From: Rhodospirillaceae bacterium
GTDB lineage: Bacteria > Pseudomonadota > Alphaproteobacteria > UBA8366 > Aestuariispiraceae
NCBI GenBank assembly: GCA_002709955.1
Contig: PAQY01000017.1
Coordinates: 62,001 to 126,000, forward strand
DNA: 64,000 bases
Direction: 5' to 3'
Positions 18,069-28,951 of the stretch are shown in pieces; within the stretch, counting starts at the first letter, position 1, and the number at the start of each line of letters is the position of its first letter. The notes under the pieces were generated by a model, which was not told where the DNA came from, did not search any database, and saw only the letters and a program-made list of their open reading frames with translations. A program made the position numbers and the translations under genes.

Positions 18069-18165
18069 TATCGGGCCCGTCCACCCTGCACCCCCTTGAC
18101 CCCGGCAGGATTGCAGATTACCTAACGTTCCAGATTTGTGCTGAAATGTGATGGAAGAATGCGAT

Positions 18166-18699
18166 ATGGCGATCCTGCCGATCTTGGTGGCACCGCATCC
18201 TGTGCTGAAGAAAAAGTGCACCCCGGTTGAGGCGGTGGACGGGCATATCCGCCGTGTGCTGGATGATATGCTGGAGACCATGTATGACGCGCCGGGCATT
18301 GGTCTGGCTGCGCCCCAGATTGGTTTGGCCAAACGGATGCTGGTGGTGGATTGCGCCGGGCGTGGGGAAACGCCCCAGCCGATGAAGATCATCAATCCGG
18401 AAATCATTGCTGAATCCGACGAATTGGCCAGCTATGAGGAAGGCTGCCTCAGTTTTCCAGAACAATATGCCGATGTGAAGCGTCCGGCCCGGGTGACGGT
18501 AAAATACCTGGACGAAACGGGCACGGAACAGACGCTTGACGCGGACGGCCTGCTGGCGACCTGTATCCAGCATGAAATCGACCATTTGGATGGTGTGGTC
18601 TTTGTGGATCATATATCCTCGTTGAAACGGGGTATGATCATGCGCAAGCTGCAAAAACTGATGCGTGGGAAGCCCCGCCCGGACGTCGCGGCGGAGTAA
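18166..18699 (+). CDS. def: Peptide deformylase
   Basis: A 177-aa type I deformylase with all three motifs: GIGLAAPQIG from Gly44, EGCLSF with Cys94, and HEIDHLDG with His136, Glu137 and His140. It removes the formyl group from nascent proteins and uses Fe2+ or similar. The ATG at 18166 (MAILPIL) is chosen over the one at 18151 because GGAAG lies 8 bp upstream and family members begin MAxLPIL. It forms the classic def-fmt pair with the next gene. Confidence 0.96.
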   Translation: MAILPILVAPHPVLKKKCTPVEAVDGHIRRVLDDMLETMYDAPGIGLAAPQIGLAKRMLVVDCAGRGETPQPMKIINPEIIAESDELASYEEGCLSFPEQYADVKRPARVTVKYLDETGTEQTLDADGLLATCIQHEIDHLDGVVFVDHISSLKRGMIMRKLQKLMRGKPRPDVAAE

Positions 18700-18760
18700 T
18701 TCCACCCCATCCAGTGTGTGCTGTGCCACCGTTGGGCAAACACCCTGTCAGGAACCAGAT

Positions 18761-19705
18761 ATGACGAAGCTGCGCGTTGCCTTTATGGGAACACCGGGAT
18801 TCGCTGTTCCCGCCCTGGATGCCATAAAACGGGCCGGACATGAGATTGAGGCTGTGTATACCCAGCCGCCCCGGCCCGCCCATCGCGGGAAGAAGGAAAC
18901 CCCCAGCCCCGTACATCAGGCGGCCTTGAAAATGGGCATTCCGGTGCGCCATCCCAGCAGTCTGAAAACGCAAGAGGCACAGGCGGCATTCAAGGATCTG
19001 GCCCTGGATGCGGCAATCGTGGTCGCTTACGGGTTGATCCTGCCAAAGGCGATTCTGGATGCGCCCCGGTTTGGCTGTTTGAATATTCACGCCTCTTTGC
19101 TGCCGCGCTGGCGGGGGGCGGCACCGATCCAGCGGGCGATTCTGGCCGGAGATGATGAAACAGGAATCTCCATCATGCAGATGGATGAGGGGCTGGATAC
19201 CGGCCCGGTCCTGCTGGAAGAACCAATGCCGATTTATCATCGCAGCACCGCCCAGAGTTTACATGATGATCTGGCAGCATTGGGGGCTCGTTTGATCGTT
19301 GAGGCCCTGGACAGTCGCGCCAGTGGTCAGATCACGCCCAAGCCACAGCCTGATGCCGGTGTCACTTATGCGGAAAAGCTCCAGAAGTCGGAAGGATTTA
19401 TTGATTGGACCCAGACTGCGGCGGATCTGGACCGGCGGGTCCGCGCATTGACACCCTGGCCCGGCTGTTTCTTTGACTTTTGCGGGGAGCGCATCAAGCT
19501 GTTGCAGGCCGTGCCAGCCTTTCCCGACAAACAAGCCCCGGCTGGAACCATTCTTGATCCCGATGCTGTCATTGCATGCGGGACAGGTGCCCTGAAATTA
19601 CTGTCCCTGCAGCGGCCCGGCCGTGGACCGGTCTCTGGCGGTGATTTTTTGCGGGGATTGCGCCTTTCCCCCGGTGATCATTTGCTGGGTGAGAAACAGG
19701 CCTGA
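18761..19705 (+). CDS. fmt: Methionyl-tRNA formyltransferase
   Basis: A 314-aa Fmt. LRVAFMGTPGFAVPALDAI opens the formyltransferase domain; Asn108 and His110 in LNIHASLLPRWRGAAPIQRA are the active-site pair and the family loop. The C-terminal OB-like domain (about 205-314) includes AEKLQKSEGFIDWTQTA. It formylates Met-tRNA with 10-formyl-THF and pairs with def upstream. The ATG at 18761 follows CAGGAACCAG; an upstream in-frame start would overlap def. Confidence 0.96.
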   Translation: MTKLRVAFMGTPGFAVPALDAIKRAGHEIEAVYTQPPRPAHRGKKETPSPVHQAALKMGIPVRHPSSLKTQEAQAAFKDLALDAAIVVAYGLILPKAILDAPRFGCLNIHASLLPRWRGAAPIQRAILAGDDETGISIMQMDEGLDTGPVLLEEPMPIYHRSTAQSLHDDLAALGARLIVEALDSRASGQITPKPQPDAGVTYAEKLQKSEGFIDWTQTAADLDRRVRALTPWPGCFFDFCGERIKLLQAVPAFPDKQAPAGTILDPDAVIACGTGALKLLSLQRPGRGPVSGGDFLRGLRLSPGDHLLGEKQA

Positions 19706-19714
19706 AATACGAAA

Positions 19715-19739
19715 CGGCGACGAGAAAGTCTCGTCGCCG
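19715..19739. other. Perfect 10-bp hairpin after fmt
   Basis: CGGCGACGAG (19715-19724), a 5-base loop and CTCGTCGCCG (19730-19739), beginning 10 bp after the fmt stop. There is no T-run on the plus side. Read on the minus strand it is followed by TTTCGTATTT, so it could end an unannotated minus-strand transcript instead. Confidence 0.45.
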
Positions 19740-19960
19740 CCGTAACCGTTGAACCGAAACCGGATGGGAGGGGCAGGATTTTGGCCTCGGTTCTCCGGAA
19801 CTTCCGAAGCGGCATCGCCTTTTGGACCCGCCGCCTTACACCCTTACAATAGGCCGTCCGGGCCCGTCTGGCTGTGACGGGTGTCACAGCCTGCGAAAAA
19901 AATATAAATTCTTTTGTTTATTTGCAGAACGTCACTTCAGCCGAAGGTCAGCAGAAGGTT

Positions 19961-19992
19961 AAAGGGATGGGTTGGGCCTCAGCCATCCCTTT
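19961..19992 (-). terminator. Hairpin overlapping the stop of the FemAB-like gene
   Basis: AAAGGGATGG (19961-19970) and CCATCCCTTT (19983-19992) are perfect 10-bp arms around a 12-base loop. On the minus strand the hairpin includes the last codons and stop of the gene and is followed by TTT. Confidence 0.5.
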
Positions 19993-21142
19993 TATAGGGG
20001 CTGCTTTCCGCCAGGTCTGCCCGCAACCGCGCCTCATACTGGCGTTCTTTATTCAGGAATTGATCGACCGCGCTGCGGAACCCCTCATTGGGCAGCAGAT
20101 GGGCGGAATAGGTGGTGACAGGCAGATAGCCCCGTTGGATTTTGTGTTCACCCTGGGTGCCCGCTTCGACGCGCCTCAGCCCATGGGTGATCGCATAGTC
20201 AATCGCCATGTAATAACACAGCTCAAAATGCAGGAATTTATAGTTTTCCAAGCATCCCCAATTGCGCCCGAAAATAGCATCACTGCCCAACAGATTAAGC
20301 GCGCCCGCAATCGGGATATCATCGGCATCAAAGGCCAGCATCAGGACCACGCGGTCACGCATCCGGTCGTGTAACAGGTCAAAGAAGTCCCTGGTCAGAT
20401 AGGCGCCCCCCCATTTCCGGTCATAGGTATCGGTATAAAACTCGTAAAACGCATCCCATAATTCCGGCGTAATGGCATCGCCCGTCAGGGCTTTGGCGGT
20501 CAGGCCTGCTTCAGCAAGGGCGCGGCGCTCCTTGCGCACAGCCTTTCGTTTACGCGACGAAAACGCCTCCAGAAAATGATCGAAGGATGTATAGCCGTCA
20601 TTGTGCCAATGGAATTGGTGACCGTGGCGGATTAGAAATCCGGCCTCTTCCAGGGCTTCTGCCTGCGGTTCGGTCACAAAATTCACATGTAGGCTGGAGA
20701 CGCCATGTCGTTCCACTAGTTGCGCCATGGCGCTGATCAGATATTGGGTCGCCGCAGCCGGGTCCGGCGTAGCGGCTGTCAACAGGCGCGGCCCCGGCAC
20801 GGGTGTGAAGGGCACAGCGGACAGCAGCTTGGGATAATACTGACCGCCGGCACTTTCATAGGCATGCGCCCAGGAATGATCGAATATATATTCCCCCTGC
20901 GAATGCCCCTTTAGATACAGCGGCATCGCTGCCAGCAGGCACCCTGCGGAATCGCGCAGCAGCAGGTGCTGGGGTAGCCAACCGGTTTCGGCGCGGACTG
21001 AACCGCTTTCTTCCAGGCTGCAGAGGAAGTCATAGGAAACAAACGGATTTTCCGCCCCGGCGCAGGCATCCCAGGCGGTCTTGTCGACCTCCTTTAAGGA
21101 CGCGCAAACCTCTACCAGCAAACTGTTCTCGCCGTCGGGCAT
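19979..21142 (-). CDS. FemAB-like / DUF482 acyltransferase-fold protein
   Basis: A 387-aa protein of the DUF482 (FemAB-like) family, called peptidogalycan biosynthesis proteins in databases. Family features are AENPFVSYDFLCSLEESGSV, EYIFDHSWAHAYE, FLEAFSSRKRKAVRKERRAL and GAQGEHKIQRGYLPV-like text near the C-terminus (here GTQGEHKIQRGYLPV). It has a double GNAT fold and probably transfers an aminoacyl or acyl group, but no member has a firm function known to me. It stands alone, convergent to fmt. Confidence 0.85.
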   Translation of the reverse strand: MPDGENSLLVEVCASLKEVDKTAWDACAGAENPFVSYDFLCSLEESGSVRAETGWLPQHLLLRDSAGCLLAAMPLYLKGHSQGEYIFDHSWAHAYESAGGQYYPKLLSAVPFTPVPGPRLLTAATPDPAAATQYLISAMAQLVERHGVSSLHVNFVTEPQAEALEEAGFLIRHGHQFHWHNDGYTSFDHFLEAFSSRKRKAVRKERRALAEAGLTAKALTGDAITPELWDAFYEFYTDTYDRKWGGAYLTRDFFDLLHDRMRDRVVLMLAFDADDIPIAGALNLLGSDAIFGRNWGCLENYKFLHFELCYYMAIDYAITHGLRRVEAGTQGEHKIQRGYLPVTTYSAHLLPNEGFRSAVDQFLNKERQYEARLRADLAESSPYKRDG

Positions 21143-21259
21143 TTTGTGTCCTTGATCGCAAAGTGTCTTCAGGGAAGTTTGGCGCGCGCCATTCAGCTTT
21201 CAAGGGTGCCCGAAATATGATCCTTTGCGCAACACCGTGTAAGACGTGAGGTGATGATT

Positions 21260-22873
21260 ATGAGCACATCTGAGAACAGGACCGATGCGATTGTTATTGG
21301 GGCGGGGCATAATGGCCTGTCTTGCGCAGGGTATCTGGCGCGGGGCGGGTTGAAGGTGACGGTGTTGGAGCGGCGCGATGTGATTGGTGGCGCGGCCCTG
21401 ACAGAGGAATTTCATCCAGGCTTCCGAAATTCGGTCTTTTCCTATCTGGTCAGTCTGCTGGATCAGCAGGTGATTCGGGATATGGACCTGTTTCAGCATG
21501 GCCTGGAATTGCTGCAGCGCCCAGGGGGCAGTTTGTCTATCCTGCCCGGCGATCACCTGTATCTGCCCCGGGACCCTGCATCGGCCCAGCAGGCCCTGGC
21601 ACGGTTTTCTGCAGCGGATGCCGCAGCCTATCCCGAATTTGAAGATCTGCTGGAATCCTTAGGCGATGCCATTCGCGTGATCGCCACACAGGTGCCCCCC
21701 AATTTTGGCGGCGGGTTGTCGGATCTATGGAAAGTGCTGGGGCAGGCGAATGTCTTGCGCAAACTGCCCGCAGACCGTCAGGCCGACCTTGCGGAACTGA
21801 TGACCATGTCGATCGGTGATTTTCTGGACCGCTGGTTTGAAAGCGATCCAATCAAGGGCCTGTATGGATTTGAAGGCATCATCGGGAATTTTGTCGATCC
21901 CTATGCCCAGGGATCGGCCTATGTCCTGTTGCACCATATCTTTGGTCAGGTGGATGGGCGCACCGGGGCCTGGGCCTATGCCAAAGGGGGCATGGGGGCG
22001 ATCACCCAGGCGATGGCCAGCTATTGCCGCAGCAAGGGGGTCGATATCCGAACCAATGCAGCGGTGACAGAAGTGATCCTGGAAAAGGGCGTCGCGAAGG
22101 GGGTGGTTCTGGGCGACGGAACCGCCCTTCATGCCCCGGTTGTTGCCGCCAATTGCCATCCGCAAATCCTGTTTGGTCAGTTGATTGACCCGGCCCTGAC
22201 GCCGGACCGGTTCGCCAAGCGCGTTGCGGGCTGGCGCAGTGAAAGTGCGACCTTCCGCATGAATGTTGCGCTGAGTGAATTACCGAAATTCGATACGGTC
22301 GATCATGACGAAAACGGGTTGACCGCGATGAAAAATACCATCGATATCGCCCCGTCCCTGTCTTATATTCGCGCCGCCTATGATGATGCGCGCCTACAGG
22401 GTTGGTCCAAGGCCCCTGTCGTATCAATGTGCATTCCAACGCTGATGGATGACAGCCTGGCCCCGCCGGGCGGGCATGTGATGAGCCTGTTCTGTCAGCA
22501 TTTCCGGCGTCACCTGCCAGACGGGTGCAGTTGGGATGATGTCCGGGAGGAGGTCGCCGATCACATCATCGACACGGTCGCGGCGCACAGTCCCAATTTT
22601 CGCCAAGCCATTGTCGGGCGTCAGATCAACAGCCCGCTGGATATTGAACGGAAACTGAATATGGTCGGGGGGGATATTTTCCACGGAACCCTGCATCTGG
22701 ATCAGATTTTTGCCCTGCGCCCGACACCTGGCCATGCCGACCATCGCATGCCTGTTCCCGGTGTTTACCTGTGTGGGTCCGGTGCCCATCCGGGCGGCGG
22801 TGTCAGCGGTATTCCAGGGCGTAATGCGGCGCAGGAAATTCTGAAAGATGTAAAACGAAGGAAAGTTGGATGA
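21260..22873 (+). CDS. FAD-dependent oxidoreductase (phytoene desaturase-like)
   Basis: A 537-aa flavoprotein. The dinucleotide motif is AIVIGAGHNGLSCAGYLARG, followed by VLERRDVIGGAALTEEFHPG; the C-terminal FAD motif is GVYLCGSGAHPGGGVSGIPG. It resembles the PYROXD2/CrtI-like amine oxidase superfamily rather than true carotenoid desaturases, and no carotenoid gene is nearby. The ATG at 21260 follows GAGGTG. The stop overlaps the MFS start (ATGA), so the two genes form an operon. Substrate unknown. Confidence 0.87.
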   Translation: MSTSENRTDAIVIGAGHNGLSCAGYLARGGLKVTVLERRDVIGGAALTEEFHPGFRNSVFSYLVSLLDQQVIRDMDLFQHGLELLQRPGGSLSILPGDHLYLPRDPASAQQALARFSAADAAAYPEFEDLLESLGDAIRVIATQVPPNFGGGLSDLWKVLGQANVLRKLPADRQADLAELMTMSIGDFLDRWFESDPIKGLYGFEGIIGNFVDPYAQGSAYVLLHHIFGQVDGRTGAWAYAKGGMGAITQAMASYCRSKGVDIRTNAAVTEVILEKGVAKGVVLGDGTALHAPVVAANCHPQILFGQLIDPALTPDRFAKRVAGWRSESATFRMNVALSELPKFDTVDHDENGLTAMKNTIDIAPSLSYIRAAYDDARLQGWSKAPVVSMCIPTLMDDSLAPPGGHVMSLFCQHFRRHLPDGCSWDDVREEVADHIIDTVAAHSPNFRQAIVGRQINSPLDIERKLNMVGGDIFHGTLHLDQIFALRPTPGHADHRMPVPGVYLCGSGAHPGGGVSGIPGRNAAQEILKDVKRRKVG

Positions 22874-24093
22874 ATTTCTGGAAGAAAGGGCGGGATCAGT
22901 CCCTTCCTGAATTTATTGCGTTGATCGCCCTACAGATTTCCATGGTGGCCCTGACCATCGATGCAATGCTGCCCGCCCTGCCTGCCATTGGCCAGGAATT
23001 GGGGGTGGCGGAAGCCAATGACACGCAATTGGTCATCTCGCTGTTCTTTCTGGGTTTTGCTGTGGGTCAGTTTTTCTATGGCCCGCTGTCCGATTCTCTG
23101 GGTCGAAAGTCGATGATCCTGGCAGGGATTGTCATATTTGGGGTGGGCTGCATTCTGTCCCTGGTCTCCTGGAATTACGAAACCATGCTGTTAGGGCGCG
23201 TCTTGCAAGGATTGGGTGCAGCGGGGCCACGCACGGTGACGATTGCGGTGGTGCGGGATCGCTATGCCGGGCGCGGTATGGCGCGGATCATGTCCTTTGT
23301 GATGGCGGTGTTTATCATCGTTCCCGCCCTGGCACCGGCCATTGGACAGGCGGTGCTGTTTGTTGCCGATTGGCGCGCAATTTTTCTGTTGCTGATGGCG
23401 TTGGGTCTCATCTGCCTGGCATGGATGACATTCCGACTGCCCGAAACCCTGGCGGACAAGGACCGCATGCCTTTGTCTGTGGCGCGGATCTGGTCGGCTG
23501 TATTGGAGACCGTGCAGAACCGGCATGCTTTGGGCTATACGATATCCGCCGGTTTCATTTTTGGGGCCTTTGTCGGTTATCTGAACAGCGCGCAACAAAT
23601 CTTTCAGGATGTTTTTGGCATCGTGGATCTGTTCCCCTTGTTCTTTGGCATTCTGGCCCTGGCGATCGGGGCCTCGTCGGTGGTGAATGCCCGCATTGTG
23701 ATGCGGTTTGGCATGCGGTTTCTGTCATTTGCGGCGGTCTTCACCCTGACAGGTCTGTCGCTTGTATTCCTGGTTGTGGATATCCTGCTGGCGGGGCATC
23801 CACCGCTTTGGGCCTTCATGCTGTGGGGCATGACCAGCTTTTTCTGTATCGGATTGTTGTTCGGGAACCTGAATGCCCTGGCGATGGAGCCATTGGGGCA
23901 TATCGCCGGGACAGGCTCTGCCGTGGTCGGGGCGCTGACCACTTTGATTTCACTCGTCTTCGGGATCGTGGTTGGACAAGCTTTCGACGGGACAGCTCTG
24001 CCATTGGTGGCCGGGTTTGCGTGCCTGGGTGTCATTTCCTCCATCGCGATGGTGATCACCAATCGTGGTCTTCGCGGTGCAAGCAGGCAATAG
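22870..24093 (+). CDS. MFS transporter, Bcr/CflA drug-efflux type
   Basis: A 407-aa protein with 12 predicted membrane helices. DAMLPALPAIGQELGV after helix 1 and FYGPLSDSLGRKSMIL between helices 2 and 3 are the Bcr/CflA signatures; RVLQGLGAAGPRTVTIAVVR is motif C-like. The family exports bicyclomycin, chloramphenicol, dipeptides or other small molecules by proton antiport. Translational coupling to the flavin oxidoreductase suggests export or uptake of that enzyme's product or substrate. Confidence 0.9.
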   Translation: MNFWKKGRDQSLPEFIALIALQISMVALTIDAMLPALPAIGQELGVAEANDTQLVISLFFLGFAVGQFFYGPLSDSLGRKSMILAGIVIFGVGCILSLVSWNYETMLLGRVLQGLGAAGPRTVTIAVVRDRYAGRGMARIMSFVMAVFIIVPALAPAIGQAVLFVADWRAIFLLLMALGLICLAWMTFRLPETLADKDRMPLSVARIWSAVLETVQNRHALGYTISAGFIFGAFVGYLNSAQQIFQDVFGIVDLFPLFFGILALAIGASSVVNARIVMRFGMRFLSFAAVFTLTGLSLVFLVVDILLAGHPPLWAFMLWGMTSFFCIGLLFGNLNALAMEPLGHIAGTGSAVVGALTTLISLVFGIVVGQAFDGTALPLVAGFACLGVISSIAMVITNRGLRGASRQ

Positions 24094-24115
24094 GATCGGC
24101 TAGGAAGGAATTCAC

Positions 24116-25129
24116 ATGGCCAAGAATGATGCGTGGCTGGCGTCCGGTGCAGAAGCGGCGCTGGAACCAGAGCTGGAGATCTGTGATCCCCATCATCACC
24201 TGTGGCTGAACCAGCCCCACCGGATCAGCCCGCGCTATGGTTTTGAAGAAATTCACCGGGATGTCAGCGCCGGGCACACTATCACCAGCACGGTTTTTAT
24301 TGAGGCCGCGACGATGTATCGGGCCGATGGGCCAGCGGTTATGCGCCCGGTGGGGGAGACGGAATTCGTCAATGGTATCGCGGCTATGGCGGCCTCTGGC
24401 GATTATGGTCCGTGTCGGATTGCCGCTGGGATCGTTGGGGCCGTGGACCTGACCCTGGGGGATGCGGTCGCACCAGCCCTGGATGCCCATATCGCCGTGG
24501 CGGGCGGGCGGTTTAAGGGCATTCGCCATGGTGTTGCCTGGGATGCGGATCCGGCCCTGCCCGACGTGCGCACCAAGCCTGGGCCAGAATTGCTGATGGA
24601 TGCGCGGTATCGCGCCGGTGTCGCAGAGGTCGCGTCCAGGGGCTTGAGCCTGGATATCTGGTGCTTCCATCCACAAATCCGGGAAGTGACGGATCTGGCC
24701 CGCCAGTTTCCGGACCTGACCATCATTCTGGACCATTTCGGGGTGCCCTTGGGGGTCGGGGCCTATGCAGGGCGTGGAGATCAGGTTTTCACCCAATGGA
24801 AAGCCGACATTACCGAACTGGCGTCCTGTCCCAATGTCATGGCCAAGCTGGGGGGCATCGCCATGCCGGAAAACGGCTTCGATTGGCACAAGCAGCCCCG
24901 CCCACCCACCAGCCTGACCCTGATGCAGGCAACCCGTCGTTACTATGAAACGACAATAGAATTGTTTGGTGTCGACCGGTGCATGTTCGAATCGAATTTT
25001 CCTGTTGATAGCGTCAGTTGCGGCTATAATACGGTCTGGAACAGTTTCAAATTGTTGACGCAAGATTGGTCAAAAGCGGAGCGTCGTGCGCTTTTTCATG
25101 ATACGGCGGTGCGCGTTTACAGGCTTTAA
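24116..25129 (+). CDS. Amidohydrolase 2 family metal-dependent hydrolase
   Basis: A 337-aa TIM-barrel protein. CDPHHHLW near residue 22 is the N-terminal metal site, VFIEAATMYRADGP and RFKGIRHGVAWDADP are family strands, LDIWCFHPQ and TIILDHFGVPLG carry further ligands, and FESNFPVDSVSCGYN precedes the last Asp. Relatives hydrolyse lactones (for example 2-pyrone-4,6-dicarboxylate) or decarboxylate. It lies 22 bp after the MFS gene and may belong to the same operon. Confidence 0.88.
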   Translation: MAKNDAWLASGAEAALEPELEICDPHHHLWLNQPHRISPRYGFEEIHRDVSAGHTITSTVFIEAATMYRADGPAVMRPVGETEFVNGIAAMAASGDYGPCRIAAGIVGAVDLTLGDAVAPALDAHIAVAGGRFKGIRHGVAWDADPALPDVRTKPGPELLMDARYRAGVAEVASRGLSLDIWCFHPQIREVTDLARQFPDLTIILDHFGVPLGVGAYAGRGDQVFTQWKADITELASCPNVMAKLGGIAMPENGFDWHKQPRPPTSLTLMQATRRYYETTIELFGVDRCMFESNFPVDSVSCGYNTVWNSFKLLTQDWSKAERRALFHDTAVRVYRL

Positions 25130-25182
25130 TACGAAAGCGCATTGCGGCACCGCTTATCCGGCGCTATATGCGAAGGGTCATG

Positions 25183-25848
25183 ATGCTTCTCTATCACCTC
25201 TGGCTCTCGCCCCATTGTCGTAAAGTCCGGTTGATGCTGGGTGAAAAGCAATTGCCGTTCGAAACCCGGATTGAGAAAACCTGGGACCGGGACGAGGCGT
25301 TTCTGGCCATCAATCCGACGGGGGAAGTCCCGGTGCTGGTTGATGAAGACGGGAACCGGGTCTGTGGCTCTCAACCGATCTGTGAGTATCTGGACGAAAT
25401 GTATGGTGACCAGCCATTGATCGGTACCGGCGCTGTGATGCGGGCTGAGGTCCGGCGACTGATCGACTGGTTCGACATTAAATTCCACCAGGAGGTCGGC
25501 ATCAATCTGGTCGAAGAAAAGATCATGAAACGCTTTCTGGGAATGGGGGAGCCCAGTTCGTCCGCGGTGCGTGCCGGGGGGCGGAACATCCACACCCATC
25601 TGGGTTATATCGGTTGGTTGGCAGAGCGACGGACCTGGCTGGCGGGGGAGGAACTGACCCTGGCGGACCTGACCGCAGCGGCGCATTTATCCTGTGTCGA
25701 TTATATCGGCGATGTGCCCTGGAACGATCATCCAGAAGCAAAGGACTGGTATGCGCGCATTAAGTCGCGCCCAGCCTTCCGCCCGATCCTGGGGGATCAC
25801 ATTCCTGGCGCACCGCCGCCAAAGCACTATGCGGATCTCGATTTCTGA
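25183..25848 (+). CDS. fzlA: FzlA-like FtsZ-binding protein (GST fold)
   Basis: A 221-aa protein with an N-terminal thioredoxin-like half (SPHCRKVRLMLGEKQLPFET, NPTGEVPVLVDEDG) and an alpha-helical C-terminal half (NIHTHLGYIGWLAERRTWLA, AHLSCVDYIGDVPWNDHPEA). The end DHIPGAPPPKHYADLDF is the tail that, in Caulobacter FzlA, is linked to FtsZ filament curvature and constriction. FzlA keeps the GST fold without known glutathione chemistry. The ATG at 25183 sits 5 bp after AAGGG; 25168 and 25180 are in-frame alternatives. Confidence 0.85.
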   Translation: MLLYHLWLSPHCRKVRLMLGEKQLPFETRIEKTWDRDEAFLAINPTGEVPVLVDEDGNRVCGSQPICEYLDEMYGDQPLIGTGAVMRAEVRRLIDWFDIKFHQEVGINLVEEKIMKRFLGMGEPSSSAVRAGGRNIHTHLGYIGWLAERRTWLAGEELTLADLTAAAHLSCVDYIGDVPWNDHPEAKDWYARIKSRPAFRPILGDHIPGAPPPKHYADLDF

Positions 25849-25871
25849 TATTTTGAGAGGGGAGCAGACAG

Positions 25872-26633
25872 ATGCACATTAACGGTTTGGCCGCCCTGGT
25901 GACGGGGGCTGCATCTGGATTGGGTGAGGCGACAGCGCGCGCCCTGGCTGAAAAAGGGGCCAGGGTTACCCTGTTGGATCGGGATGCGGACAAACTGAAC
26001 GCCGTCGCGAAAGACATTGATGGATTGGCGATAGCCTGCGATGTCACCAGCGCAGAGGAAGTGGCCGCCGCTTTTGCCACGGCGCGTGAACGGCACGGCC
26101 AGTGCGCCATTGCGGTCAGTTGCGCTGGCATTGCCCCCGCGGCAAAGATTGTTGGGCGCGATGGGCCAATGGATCTGGATGTGTTTCGCAAGGTGATCGA
26201 CATCAATCTGATTGGGACCTTCAATATTCTGCGCCTTGCTGCTGCGGATATGGCCCAGCGGGAGCCCAATGAGGATGGGGAGCGTGGGATCATCATCAAC
26301 ACCGCGTCCATCGCCGCCTATGAAGGCCAGATCGGTCAGGCCGCCTATGCCGCGTCCAAGGCCGGGGTGGTTGGTTTGACGCTTCCCGCCGCGCGGGAAT
26401 TTGCCCGCAGTGGTATTCGGGTCAATGCAATCGCGCCTGGCCTGTTTGGCACACCCATGCTGCTGGGCATGCCGCAAGAGGTTCAAGACAGCCTGACGGC
26501 CACCTTGCCATTCCCGCAACGATTTGGGAAACCACAGGAATATGCATCACTGGTGCTTCATATGGTGGAAAATACTGTCATGAATGGCGAATGCGTGCGC
26601 CTGGACAGTGCTTTGCGCATGCAACCCCGCTGA
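25872..26633 (+). CDS. 3-hydroxyacyl-CoA dehydrogenase-type SDR (HSD10-like)
   Basis: A 253-aa SDR. TGAASGLG at residues 11-18 binds NAD, the catalytic Ser is in IINTASIAAYEGQIGQ and Tyr159-x-x-x-Lys163 in YAASK. TASIAAYEGQIGQAAYAASK and RVNAIAPGLFGTPML are characteristic of type II 3-hydroxyacyl-CoA dehydrogenases (human HSD17B10), which act late in branched-chain and fatty acid oxidation. It lies 23 bp after fzlA behind a GAGAGGGGAG ribosome-binding site and may be co-transcribed, though function does not link the two. Confidence 0.87.
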   Translation: MHINGLAALVTGAASGLGEATARALAEKGARVTLLDRDADKLNAVAKDIDGLAIACDVTSAEEVAAAFATARERHGQCAIAVSCAGIAPAAKIVGRDGPMDLDVFRKVIDINLIGTFNILRLAAADMAQREPNEDGERGIIINTASIAAYEGQIGQAAYAASKAGVVGLTLPAAREFARSGIRVNAIAPGLFGTPMLLGMPQEVQDSLTATLPFPQRFGKPQEYASLVLHMVENTVMNGECVRLDSALRMQPR

Positions 26634-26829
26634 GTCCCGAAACGGCGTCAAACGACGCAACGGGGCGGCTTTCGCACCATTGTATGAATTGATACCGCAG
26701 TCACGGTTGCAGACCCGCGTCTAAACCGGCAAAGTTAGGGGGAAATCTGCAGTCTCGGCCTGATGGACCGGACTTGAACCAACAAGCCCCCGATCAGAGG
26801 GGCCCATGATCCAAAGGGAGAATGCCCAG

Positions 26830-28770
<1,941 letters not shown>

Positions 28771-28810
28771 GCGGTTTAGGATGCGCCGCGATTGTGGCGG
28801 AAATGAAAGA

Positions 28811-28845
28811 AGATAGGGTTAGGAGCGATTCTAGCCCTATCTCTT
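28811..28845 (+). terminator. Terminator after the left acs copy
   Basis: AGATAGGGTTAG (28811-28822) pairs with CTAGCCCTATCT (28831-28842) over 12 bp with one G-T, followed by CTTT. It occupies the same relative place as the unrelated terminator after the right copy (30254-30282). Confidence 0.65.
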
Positions 28846-28951
28846 TGGATTGCGCGTAGTAGGGCCGCAGAGTTTTTTATAGATTCAATGTATGAATGTA
28901 AATATAGTATCATCTCGTGCATAAAGGTTAAACTTTAAGCAGGGAGGCAAT

